This document shows positions 1 through 10,573 of a stretch of 58,552 nt of DNA, in pieces. How positions within the stretch are numbered: position 1 is the first letter of the stretch; each line of letters opens with the position of its first letter. The notes under the pieces are model-generated. The model was not told the DNA's origin. It searched no databases and saw only the letters and a list, made by a program, of their open reading frames with translations. Origin of the DNA: Ectocarpus siliculosus (Eukaryota > Sar > Phaeophyceae > Ectocarpales > Ectocarpaceae); contig FN649733.1 of NCBI GenBank assembly GCA_000310025.1, positions 635,096 through 693,647 of the forward strand. Direction: 5' to 3'. The position numbers and the translations under genes were made by a program.

Positions 1-1167
1 CCCCCCCCCCCCCAAACCCAATAAAAAATTCTCTAAATAGGAATAAACATTACCATACCACTAATTTCGGAAAGGCACCGTGTAAACAATTGGGGTATTC
101 TGCATCTGTGTGCCCCCTAGCAATGTATGTGCGATCGTGCTCGCTCGCCGCGCCTGCCCGCTGTACTGCGTACCACACCTAAACGACGAGAGGCAGTCTA
201 TAGAGCATGATCAGCACACCCATCAGGCGGGGGCGTAGGCCTAGCCCAGGCGGGCGCGGCGCAACAATAATACCAGAAGAAAAAGTTCTCGGCGCGCGGC
301 AGAAAAGGACGCCGAGTCTAGCGAAGAGGGGGAGATGGCAGTGAGGAATTGGGAGGGGGACAGGGGTAGGAGTAGAGGGGATAAGACGAAGAGGAGGAGG
401 AGGAGGAGGAGCCGGACGAAAGCTCGAGGGGATGAAAACGCACCCCGAAACGAACGGTTGGCGTACAGTTTTGCGTGCGAGAATGTCGGGAAATGGTAGG
501 CGGAACGGTAGGCGAACGGAACTCTCTCAGTCAGCATAATTGCGAGCTCCTACATGACAACCTTCCTAGATAGGTCCCGCGGTTCGTTTCCGTCGAGCAC
601 TCACCGAGGTTCTTCGTTCACGCGCGTAGAGGCGTGATGCTACTCCGGGCTTTTATTTCACTGCAAATCGACAAGGATGGATGAATGTGAAAGATTGTTG
701 TGTGGTTTCTCCAGCAACAACACGTTCTCAGCGTAGGCATTTGAGGCTCACCGTAGGACCATCTTGTGTATTGACACGTGAAACAGGTTTGACGTGCACT
801 ATTGCATGCACACGATGAAAAAGACAGAGACACGGGGAAAAAAAAACATTTTTGGGCATAAAATTGGGCCGTCCCGCGGGGGGGGGGATACGTAGGTGTG
901 CGGGATAACTTTTTTTGTGCACCCTTGGTTCAAGAGCCAAACATAAACTGCTGCTAAAGAGTCGCCTTGAGATGACATACGGTGGGTGGGTGGGTGGGTT
1001 CACGACGACGAAACGGCAGACGCACACTTCAGCTTTATTCGGAGTTAAAAAAGTTGTATTTTGAGTGACTGTACTTCCCTCGCATCCGTCATTCGTGCAT
1101 ACGGCATTCCTTCAGAAACCGCTTGCCGACACTGGTTGCCCCAACTTTCCTCGGTCATCCCCAAGGT

Positions 1168-1503
1168 CCAGTAAATGGTTAAATGTTCGTGGACGTCTCA
1201 CCACGAAAAATGGGGGGACTGCTGTCGCCATAATAAATAGGGCGAAAACACACACGGCCGACAGAATGAATAAATCGTCCATGCAGCAAAGACAAGAAAT
1301 AAGAACGTAAACGTCCCCTCGGGAGGCAGCCGAGTTCCGTTAAATAATGGTTGAATGTTTGTGGATAACCAAGAAGAGACAAGCAAAAGTTGAAGTAGAC
1401 CAACATTCAATCAACCATGTACTGTTTGTTGCCCAAACATTCCTTTGTGTTCGTGGATGCACCATCCAAGTTCCAGTGAATGGTTGAATATTCTCGTGGA
1501 TGA
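1168..1503. repeat. Three diverged copies of a ~30 bp motif
   Basis: A motif close to CCAGTGAATGGTTGAAT followed by TTCGTGGATG recurs at about 1168-1195, 1335-1370 and 1471-1503, spaced about 165 and 135 bp apart. The copies differ by substitutions and small indels, so this looks like an old tandem array of ~150 bp units of which only the core is still recognisable. Function is unknown. Confidence 0.6.
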
Positions 1504-1855
1504 TGCGTGGTCGCCGTGAGATGCGCGTGCACATGTGTGCACGACATACAGACACATGTGAATGTACCTAGAGCATGAGTACACACGTTGTAGTGCGAAT
1601 GGTGAGAAATGATGAAATGCCGTGCGGGTCAGTGAGAGACGGCAGGTGCCTATGCGCTATCTTATCTTGCGTTTTGCGAAGAAGGACAACTGTAGTCATA
1701 TTATTACCCGCATACATAGAACCAATGAGTCATGTACTGCAACGAGACGTTCACCGCGGGAAGGACTTTCTTTCCCGGCCGAGCGAAGAGGAGAAAAATC
1801 GATCCGGGTTCTTGAGCGGGCCAGGCGACGGGCCGAAGTCAACATGTTCAATTAC

Positions 1856-1975
1856 GGGGGGGGTGTACTCATGTAATCGCATGCGGTAGTCGTTAGACGA
1901 TGGGACCTAGCACACCGACAATGCCGGGACGGAGTGAAATGCCGGGTTTTAGCCGGCCCAAGCTATATTCCCAAA
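1856..1975 (-). mobile_element. Degraded 3' tail of the 0.6 kb C-tailed element (copy C)
   Basis: Read on the minus strand, this segment ends in GAGTACA followed by a C run and carries the blocks GCATGC, CTAC and GTCCCGGCA in the same order as the 3' ends of the full copies at 24.1 and 36.1 kb. Only about 115 bp is present and it is clearly more diverged than the two long copies, which are nearly identical to each other. It is best read as an old, truncated insertion of the same family. Confidence 0.6.
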
Positions 1976-2496
1976 GAATGAACCAGAAGTTGGACATCAT
2001 CCTTTTGCGCCATGAGCTGATCGAGCATCCCGGCTTACCAAGCGTTTCACAGTCGGCAGGCAGTGCAATAGTTCAAGGGACTTTGATCTTTGCGCGCTTG
2101 TACACAACAGACGCGCCATACACAGCGAACAAGTCGCTTCGTGTTGGTACACTTGAAGAATAATGTGCCCACATATACTTCAGGTGGAAAAGCTAAGGTT
2201 CCGGATGGAGTACATAGTACTTTTCGCTCTGGGGCGATCCAAGTATCTGTAAGAAATGAAATCCAACGCATGAACAAATAAACAAACAACAAGCCCATTT
2301 GAGGGGGGGTCATATCTCCCAGCTTCGCTGAGAACACTCTAATTAATCGACAAGTCTCGGCCCAGAGCGCTCGAGCTGAACACTCTTATGAATCGATAAG
2401 TTGGAAGATCCAAACAGCCCCACCCTTCGTCTTTTGCTTGCAAGCGTTCAGCAATCGCCAGATCTCCGTTTTCGCGTGTGGACTGCTCAAAGGCCA

Positions 2497-2953
2497 TCAT
2501 TTATTTGTCATTTTGAGCCCTGAACGGCCACCAATTCTTCGTGCCGCGAGTGGGTGAGCACAAACAAGTGTCCCAACAACAATCAAAACTATCGCAGCAG
2601 GGAAGACAGCCAGTAGAAACCAGGATCGCACGAGTTCTGCAAAGGAAAGGATGACGATCGCGCATGAACAAATAATCCCGCAAAAGCCAGCTGAACACTC
2701 GAGGTAGAAAAAAAGAAAAAAGAAAAAGGCAAAACAGGTCACAAGAGTCACCTCACCATTACGTCGGTAGCAGTGTCCCGGTCCTTCTCCAGCTGATCTA
2801 TAGACTCTTGCACGCTGCGGACCTATCACATCAAGACATACATACGTACGCATACGACGGATCGGCGAGTGCATGGAAGGAAAAGCAGGCCGATGAAAGT
2901 TCTTTGCCTGCGGCGTGATCAGCAGTGTGCGGGGAGATGCAGAGAAGAGAGAG

Positions 2954-3009
<56 letters not shown>

Positions 3010-3371
3010 TACGCGTAGAAGTTCGGCATCGATTGCTCGATGGAGGAGGACAGAAAAGGGCATGCACTACCCCTTTTCATCTACTATACCTATGATACCG
3101 GTTCTACGTCGCCCCCTCGACGAAGGCTTCACGCCGTCACCATCTTGACAAAGGGTCGTTCCCGAAACTTGAGATCAAGCGACTCCAAAGGTAGCCACTA
3201 CACCATAGGGTAGCGAGAACCTTTTACCGCAGAGAGGGGACACGTGGACAGCTCATCTGACGACCCACCACCTATAATACGTACTCACGTGTCGGTATGG
3301 CCATCGCAAAATGCCAAACTCTCGGCACTTCTTTAGCAGCCTTGCCACGGAGACTTTTAGATCTCTGGCGA
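2497..3371 (-). CDS. RWP-RK domain protein, 3' part of gene
   Basis: Two exons join in phase to give the core of an RWP-RK DNA-binding domain. Exon 3371-3289 (27 codons) encodes VSVARLLKKCREFGI then LRWPYRH and ends at a GTGAGT donor. Exon 2822-2757 (22 codons) continues VRSVQESIDQLEKDR and ends at GTGAGG. The CR-x-(F/Y)GI-x-RWP(Y/H)R signature is diagnostic of this family of plant and algal transcription regulators, so a nuclear DNA-binding role is expected. The 3' end is ambiguous. One acceptor (2698/2697) gives a 66-residue tail with two hydrophobic segments and a stop at 2497. A stronger CAG acceptor about 50 bp further in gives a 15-residue soluble tail ending NSCDPGFYWLSSLLR. The 5' exons, including the first part of the domain, were not found. 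Family call is firm; complete gene model is not. Confidence 0.75.
2957..3005. repeat. (GA)n microsatellite
   Basis: About 50 bp of almost pure GA dinucleotide. It lies in the intron between the two recognised RWP-RK exons, and reads as CT on the coding strand. Confidence 0.9.
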
Positions 3372-3831
3372 CTGTTTCAAGACAACAAGTGTGCGGGGGG
3401 TAGGAGAAACAAAGAGCAAGCGAGACAGAAGCAAGGGGCATCAGATACACAAATACGCGGCGGCACTGAAAACGTGCGTGGGATGTGAGAGTTCAGGAGA
3501 CTGACATGCCGTAAGGACCGTCACAAAAGAGGCCGTCAGTGCCAAGACAGTACGAGCAGCTTCACGAAACGATTACCAAATCTGAAGCATCATTACACCA
3601 GAACGACTCCTGTGTGTAACTCTTTGTGTACGTTCAGATGAGGGCCGCCTGGAAACTTAGAACTAAGTATTGACTACTCTACCAACAAAACAGGGTGACG
3701 CTTACACGAAGCACAAAATCAGGGATAAACGTAGACAACCCCGCCTCAATCCTGGGGACAAAATCAGAAACAACCCCGAGGAGGGGGGATTGGTTTAGCC
3801 CGGGGAAGGGTGCCGAGCCCGAAACCTCCAA

Positions 3832-3873
3832 AATGTACGGCTCCGAACACGCAATGTACGGCTCCGAACATGC
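3832..3873. repeat. 21 bp unit repeated twice, followed by poly-C
   Basis: The unit AATGTACGGCTCCGAACAYGC occurs twice head to tail and runs straight into a ~14 base C run. The position against a C run recalls the C-tailed retroelements elsewhere in the window, but no sequence homology to their tails is evident. Confidence 0.75.
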
Positions 3874-5164
3874 CCCCCCCCCCCCTCCCCTTTCCAGCCC
3901 CAAGTGCACCCTTCTCATCGAGGGAGTGTTGTGTTAGATACTGGTTCGCTATTTGGAAGATGCCGCACCCCTTCTTGCCTCTAACGAGCGGGTCATTTCT
4001 TAGACCATGGGGCACCTTCTTGAGGTGGTGGTGTGGAACAAGGGGCGGAGAGTGGCGTAGATTTCACGCGTGCCCTGACCCCTAACACCAACGTTTGCCA
4101 CCACATGGAGAATTCCTGCTTGATGACGGCTGCATGCTTGGTTGTATGCTGGCTACGTACAAGTTGTATGTAGTTGCCGTAACTGTCCCAGGACTAGGGC
4201 CAGCAGGTAGTTGGTGCTGTGCCGTGAAAGGCGGTTGCGGACATGAGATCTTGGTTTTGACTGACTTCGACCGACCGACCGAAGAGCACTCCGTACAGCC
4301 GCAAACGACGAAGAGAATCTACAAGGAGAGGAAACGTCCAAGCCACGGCAGAGAAGCCCACAGCCAAAAAAAGCCTGGTGGTGTACGTCCACGAGAGGCC
4401 CAGACAAAAAGACAAAGAACCAACCCGCCCTCCGGGCATTTTGTCGCACCGGGGGAGTGTTTTCTAGAAAGTAAACATAACCTCACAGAAAGACTACCCG
4501 TTCGAGATAAAACCTCAGTCGAAAGGGATGTGGTGAAGTATTTTCAGTAAGTGGACTGAAACCGACGGAGACTTGGCTTATTTTTGAGTTTGTGTAAACC
4601 TAACACTGCGTTTTCAGTTATGCCAGTTGGTGCAAAAAACAAGTGCATCTGTATAGGCGGATATTTTCTGCTTCTCTTGTTTTTTCTACGTTTTTCTAGA
4701 CGCCCCGGCGGCAAAAATATTTATTTCCGAGTGTTTTTCTTCCGTCTCAGCTTCCCATCGCCTCCCCTACTCCAACCGCTTCCCGCGCCAGGCGCGGCGT
4801 ACTCTGTGCTGAGCTGACTACTTGACCCCCCTTCACCCCGAACAAGCCACGATGCCCTGGCTCTTTCCCCCCCTCTCCCTCTCCCTGCCATCTCTCCCTT
4901 TGCCACATTCCTCCCGATGGTTGCCCATGCGTTCTTCTGGTCCCGCCTGCTTCCTCATGGCGTGGAGTGTGAAGAAGACCTTCCGTCTGAGACACACAAT
5001 ATTTCTTGGAGGAGAATGATTATCTGGCACCCCAGCCTCCAGATGATACCGCCCATTCTATTCCACCATGCCGCCGATGGATGATGTCTCTTCACGTTCT
5101 GCTACAACTGCATGCATATAGTAGGACGTCACAACCACAACCTCGGATTACTACACTGTACATA

Positions 5165-5860
5165 TAACCTTGGTTTTGCTTCCCTTGCATGGCAGCTGCT
5201 GAAACCACAAGCTTTCTCCCATATGACACCAGACCGTACGTATGGCTCTTGTGTATGGATACTGGTATCTCTTCACCTAAGGTCTGCTAGGGTGGGTGAC
5301 CTCGTAAACCTGCCACTACTGGCTACTGGTATTTACTATTTTAGTAGCTTGTTGCGGGTTCCATCTCGCCCGAGTGAAAGTGAAAAATTGGCGATGCTGC
5401 GGCTGACAACGCTTGATTCGTGAGGATATACCGCAGTGACAGGGGAGTGCCTACTGAACCCTTCTTCTCGAGTTATACATTGAAGACAAAGCCCCGCAGG
5501 GGGGAAATAAAAAGAAACAAAGGTGATTATTCTTTTTTCCCTTGGTTGTGCTTCTCTTGCACGAACTTCTCCCATATTGCACGAACAGTCCCTATACGGC
5601 TCTTTCGCATGAAAACTGGTATGTATCCCTTCACCTAAAGTATCTCGTAAACCTTGTGCTGCTGCGGTCGTACCAGAGGTGGCAGTTTCGGCTATCTCGC
5701 TCGGGAGTCAATCAAACTTGCAATCCTGCGGCGGACAGTGCTTGATTCGTGAGCATAAGACAACACAGCAGTGATAATCATGGGCCTACTGAACTCATTA
5801 TCGCAGTGATGGCAAAGTGCCGCAGGGGGAAAAGGTGGGAAAACAAAAAGATAAAAAGAT
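5165..5860. repeat. Diverged direct tandem duplication, ~360 bp units
   Basis: Two successive blocks, about 5165-5525 and 5537-5860, share the same ordered landmarks: CTTGGTT(T/G)TGCTTC, TTCTCCCATAT, ACTGGTAT, CTTCACCTAA, CTCGTAAACCT, GCTTGATTCGTGAG, GCCTACTGAAC and CGCAGGGGGAAA. The blocks differ by many substitutions and indels. No open reading frame spans the unit. It is an old local duplication, possibly of a transposon remnant. Confidence 0.7.
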
Positions 5861-7494
5861 CAGTCAGTCCCGCTGTTGTTTTTTGTCTACAACCTCCCTC
5901 CCGCTGGCGTGACCCTGGGTGATATGTACGCCCAGAGCACAGCAGTAGTAGTAACTAGTGCGTCATGGTGGGGACGAAAACACGCAATCAACACACACAA
6001 GTCGGTGAGATGTACTTCAACAAGCACCCACACAACAATCAAGCCACTTTTGAGTAAAACTGCAGACTGGCAGACGTCGGTCTAATATCATTAACGTCAG
6101 ACCAGACCAAAGCTAATGTTTTTAAGGCAGATAGATGTCACAAAACTTCGACTGCTGGGTACTTCGAGACACCGAAATTTCAGATGGATTGCGTTGTTGC
6201 TAGAACGAAGAAAAAAAGAAACTGGGTCCGCGAGATGGGGGGTAGATCAGGGGATATTCTGGAACTGCACATTTCGTCCTTTTGACAACCGCGCGTGGTG
6301 GATGTCTCCAAATATGCTTGTATATGTACATCAGCGTCCACGGGAATTTTCAAGTCTTTCGAAAAAAACATCATCTCCACGCGCATGGAAATTGCTTTCT
6401 CGAACAGAGGAAACTCGTCCCCCGTGGGGAACGCTGCTGCCTGGTTGTTCCAACGCGAGGAAACCAGAACTTCACGCGTCATAATATGCTTGTACCAATG
6501 GCAGATTTTCCCCCTCTGGAAAAGGCTTAAAATAGTTAGAGACCTTCTACGGGAGATACACATATGCATACAAAGGAGGGGCGGATAGACTGCTTGTTGT
6601 CCATCTTTTACGCTGTCCATCTTTGGCAAGTCTTCAGTATTGCATGTACAAGGCGGGATCAAGATGAGCGCCGGTTGTCAGTTCCAACGGAGGTTCGCTC
6701 GCATATCCAAGATATTTCGGGTTGGCCGCCCCGGGGGTCTTGAAGATATCTTGAAACGAATGAAGCAACAACGGGTGGTCACGGTCGTTGTGGTTTCAAA
6801 TTACAACTTACAATTTTTGGGCGTGACCACGTGACGTGTGACGCTGCCCTGGTTGTTGAAGAAGCCCTTTGTTGTCAGCATGCAAGATTCGAATATATGT
6901 CTTTTCAGTCGTTGTTGGTTGCCGAGAGAAAGAAGAAGGATTGCCGCGACCCAACATCGAGGCATGCAGATACCGCCGTGATCATGCATGCGTGGGTCCC
7001 GATTTCGTACTCGATCTCCTATGAGACGGTTGTCCCAGGTTGGCAATCACACTCCTCATTGTACATAGACCGAACCAAACGTAGACGGTAGGTGGTTTGC
7101 GCCGCAGCCGGCAACAACAGGCGGAAAGCACAACAAACGACCAACTGCTGTGACGGGAAAACAACCCCCGCCTCGCTACATGCACAACTTGAAATGATGC
7201 GGGCGAGGAACAACATTGAAATGCATCGACGCCTGTCTGCACCATCATCTCCAGTTGCGCCCCCTATCTACTCGTGTACGTTGGCATCAAGGTCACGCTG
7301 ACACCGTATAGCCGCAAGAGGGCAGGTCACCATGCACCCGCCGGCCATTCTTCGCTTCGAAATTTTCAAATCGAAACACCGAAACAACCGTGCAACCCAA
7401 AGGAGCAAGTTTTCATTTGGTTGGGATGAGGGGGGTGGGGTTGGGACAGCAGTTTGTAGGCACACTGGTGACATCCCTAGGGCAGAACCCACGG

Positions 7495-7508
7495 GCAGCA
7501 GCAGCGGC

Positions 7509-7547
<39 letters not shown>
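7495..7547. repeat. (CAG)n trinucleotide repeat
   Basis: About 17 near-perfect CAG/CGG triplets. It is not within any gene I recognise. Confidence 0.85.
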
Positions 7548-7548
<1 letters not shown>

Positions 7549-8079
7549 TCATCTCACACACGGTAAACACGAACGAACTCACTCAAGAACAAGGACGAGG
7601 ATTTTCGTGAGAGAAGCAGCGTCTCGAGGGAAGGAACAGAGTTGTTGTGTCTGTGTGTATGGGAGACGGATTTCACTCTGGGTCAAACCGATGCCACCAA
7701 ACATGGGGCGGTTTGGGTGGAGAGCGAGAAAAATATCCCTCACTCTGTCGTAACTGCTGTGCGCGTGGCCAAGGGCGGCGCCGCCCCCACGAGGACCCAA
7801 GAGCGCGCCAAAACACGTGAGCAAGCAGCTGCCGAACGGCAGACGGGGTGCGCCACCATGTTTGTTGCGGTCTATGTCTAGGCATACTGCTGTCGGTCGG
7901 GACGTCAGACAACCCGAGAAAGTGGAGAGCGAAAATCAAAGACCACCAAAAAGTGGCACTTTCCTAGCTCAACAAAATCATGCCGTTGCGCCTTGGTTGT
8001 CGAGCGTTTGGACAGCATACAGAACGCGGGCCACGACTGTGTTGGGAGCCACACCGAGAGGAAAGTCTTGGCGATATGT

Positions 8080-8611
8080 TTAGCCGTGGTTGGTGGTTCC
8101 TGCCCCACCACCTTTTGCCGTTGTATTTTCTCGCGAAACCCACACAAAACCGCCGCGGTTTCGGTTGGGCGAGGCCCCTGCTGCAATGGAAAAAAAATGA
8201 TCAGGTTGAATAGACACGTATGCTACAACCTTACTTTCCGTGCCCCCCGACCCACTCACCATCAGACAGAGGGCGATGGTACTGCTCCTGCAACCGTTTG
8301 AGGCTGATGCTCTTGCACGCTTCGCTTGCTGCCGCTCGCTGCGCCGCGCTGCTCCCCCTGTGACGCATTACGCATATGCAAAAAAAAAGGGTGAACCGGA
8401 GGGAAATACGATACTTCTGCTTGAGCAAGCTCTTCTTTTCAGCAGTGACAAGCAAATCAAGCAAGTCGACGAAAGCTGCAGCATCGTCATCACTTTTCGT
8501 CAACCACCACGTGGCTTTGGCAGCAGGAGAAGTATCCTCTCTCTCTCTCTCGTTCTCTCCGCAAGCTTGATCCATTGCCGGATCCACCAGAAAGGCGAGA
8601 AATTGCTGTGC
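8080..8611 (-). CDS. Unidentified protein, three 3' exons
   Basis: Three minus-strand segments splice with agreeing phases: 8611-8415 (phase 0 in, two bases over), 8357-8260 (one base over) and 8180-8080 (stop TAA). Introns are only 57 and 79 bp, each with a GT donor and a pyrimidine-rich tract before AG. The joined product is at least 131 residues. It starts AQQFLAFLVDPAMDQ, has an amphipathic helix around DDAAAFVDLLDLLVTAEKK, a basic helix with SISLKRLQEQYHRPLSDG, and ends GGFVWVSRENTTAK then a Gly-rich tail. I do not recognise a family. The 5' exon or exons lie above 8611 and were not found; the first acceptor follows a G run rather than pyrimidines. The gene is divergent from PRCC, so the two may share a promoter region near 9-10 kb. 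A chance ORF chain is the alternative. Confidence 0.45.
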
Positions 8612-10059
8612 CTGCCCCCCCCCCCGTTTCAGCAGCAGCAGAGCCAGCCGCACACATCCATTTTTCCCTCTGTTGTGGAGCCTCTCGCCTCACCTTCCCT
8701 CCACGCGCGTCCGCTTCCCTGCAGATGATGCGCCTTTGCCGTCCTGCGCTTGCTCATCATCGCTCATCCCTGCCCTCCCGAGACTCTGAAAGCGCAACGC
8801 TTAGCTGCCGTGATGCCGCGGCCAAGCCCGTCTTGCAATCGTGGTGTAGGGGGTGCACCAACGAATTAGAGCGAGCGCAAGCGCGCGCACGGCTTAGGAC
8901 GGGGGCTTGCCCGCTCAGCGATGGTCGTTCGATCGCTGGTCGTTGCTGGTAGTTCCCAGCGGACAATTGTTCGACTGCTTAAAGAGGCAGGCGGAAAGGA
9001 CCATATGTGCAACAATCAACCGTGCTCAGTTCCTATATTTCGCAAAAGTGATGCAGGTCAACGGTCTCTTGGGGAGGGTTTAGGGTTTTTGACCATAGTG
9101 CTTTGTACTTGCATCAGACGTCGTCACTCGTCAACCAGAGGCCTCTGGCGGACGCGCCCGGCTCCTCGCCGCTGCCCAGAGGCCTCTCTGCGTGTCCGTG
9201 CTGCATCTACTGTCCCCCCACCGGCGGTTAGGGGGCAAGAGAGCACCAACAAGTCGTTGGGCACAAAACCGTTTTCCTCCCCCTTGCTCTCTCTCTCCTT
9301 CCTCTCCGTCTCCCCTCTCTCTTGCGGCAAAATATTCTGTTCTTTCCTTGATTTTCGAAAGATCCGGCAGCCTTCCGGCAGGACTACCGGTACAAGGACG
9401 ATGTGAATACATATATGCATACAGCAGTAGCAGTGTCGTAAACTAAGAACATATGCCCCCGCCTCTATCAACATCTAGGCGGGACGGACGGCGCATGCCA
9501 TCACATGGGTGCATGTCTTGTTTTGCGTCCCCTGGGTGCATTGAAAAGTTCGGTTGGCAGTGGGGGGCGCGATTCATCTATATTTGTTGTCCCGGTCATC
9601 ATCCATGTATGTACATGTGCTGATGGCTGGGATGGTGTCGGTTGCACATGCTCGCCCACGCACACCTGCACTTCTCTCTGCCAGTCACAAAACACACAAA
9701 ACTCGTTCGCTCATCTCTCTGCAGCATGGTGTTGAACCACCTACCTGTTGTGTGAAGGCAAAAACAGCAGCAACAGATGTGCTGTTGTGTGTTGAAAGAT
9801 TTTGTTGTTTCGTGTGAATATCTTGCATCCGACACCTACGTACGTCCAGAGTACCCTTTTGGGAGGGGCTGACAACGTTACAACCTGCGGGGCCCCTGGC
9901 GCTGTAGCAGCAGAGCAGGCAGACTCGTAAGTACAGGACCAGACTCATAAGTACAGGACAGAGGATAACCTCCCTCTCTCCTCTCTCTCTCTCCCTCTCT
10001 CTCTCGCTAGCAGCAGCCGACGAGTGTGGTTAGTTATTCCAACTCTAAGCCTTATTACT
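8612..10059. other. Intergenic; likely divergent promoter region before PRCC
   Basis: No exon I can support, although a 5' exon of the minus-strand gene at 8.1-8.6 kb should be here. It contains a 14 bp perfect palindrome CCAGAGGCCTCTGG near 9136, a CT-rich block at 9970-10010 just before the PRCC start, and a 20 bp direct repeat ending AAGTACAGGAC at about 9921-9960. Confidence 0.45.
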
Positions 10060-10540
10060 ATGAACCTGGTCGGCGGCTATGAGTCCTCCGACGATGATGA
10101 TGAGCAGCTACAACCGCCGCCGCCGCCGCAGCAGCAGCCGCAGCACCAGTCCGAAGGAGCCTTGAAGCAGAAAGGAAAGGCACGAGCGGTGAGAAGCGTG
10201 GTCACACCGGCGACAACCAAGGCTTCCAGCAACAAGGCAAAGAAGCGGAGCAGTAGCAAGAAGACGACGAACTCGAAAAAGAAGAAGAGCAAGAAGACCG
10301 TCAACGCCCTCGTGCTCTCTCCCGAGATTCAGGCCGCGCTCGCTCGCGGAGACTCTCTAGGAGACAGCGACTCCGACGACGAGGATGGTGTCGCCAAGAA
10401 GCCCAAGATCGTCCGCCGACCCGCCGGGAGCGACCCGAGCGACCTGCTGTCGCTGCTGCCTCAGCCGTCCACAGCCACGAGCGCAGATGACATTCTGCTC
10501 AAGAGTCAAAAGAAGAGAGACGACGCGAGGACGGCGAAAT

Positions 10541-10573
<33 letters not shown>

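Larger units (their letters stand above)
1..2496. other. No gene seen; repeats only
   Basis: I find no exon chain I can support here. The window opens with a 13-base C run, and a purine-rich, basic/acidic low-complexity stretch lies at about 260-450. Three diverged copies of a short motif lie at 1168-1503 and a degraded element tail at 1856-1975, both listed separately. About 2.3-2.5 kb is probably the 3' flank of the minus-strand RWP-RK gene. Confidence 0.5.
3372..8079. other. No supported gene; repeats and low-complexity DNA
   Basis: Missing 5' exons of the RWP-RK gene should lie in the left part, but I could not identify them. The rest holds a 21 bp tandem pair beside a C run (3.83-3.89 kb), a diverged tandem duplication (5.17-5.86 kb), a pyrimidine-rich stretch (4.73-4.92 kb) and a CAG repeat (7.5 kb). 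Overlapping open frames at 6.1-6.7 kb occur on both strands, but none shows a known motif. Confidence 0.45.

Noticed and set aside
241-537. Signal-peptide-like minus-strand frame, or Arg/Glu-rich plus-strand frame
   Set aside because: Both arise from purine-rich low-complexity DNA, with no splice partners or motif.
6116-6662. Overlapping long frames on both strands
   Set aside because: Several frames are open at once and none shows a domain, codon bias or convincing splice sites.
9060-9090. Telomere-like GGGTTTAGGGTTTTTG
   Set aside because: Barely two units within unique sequence; not a telomeric tract.
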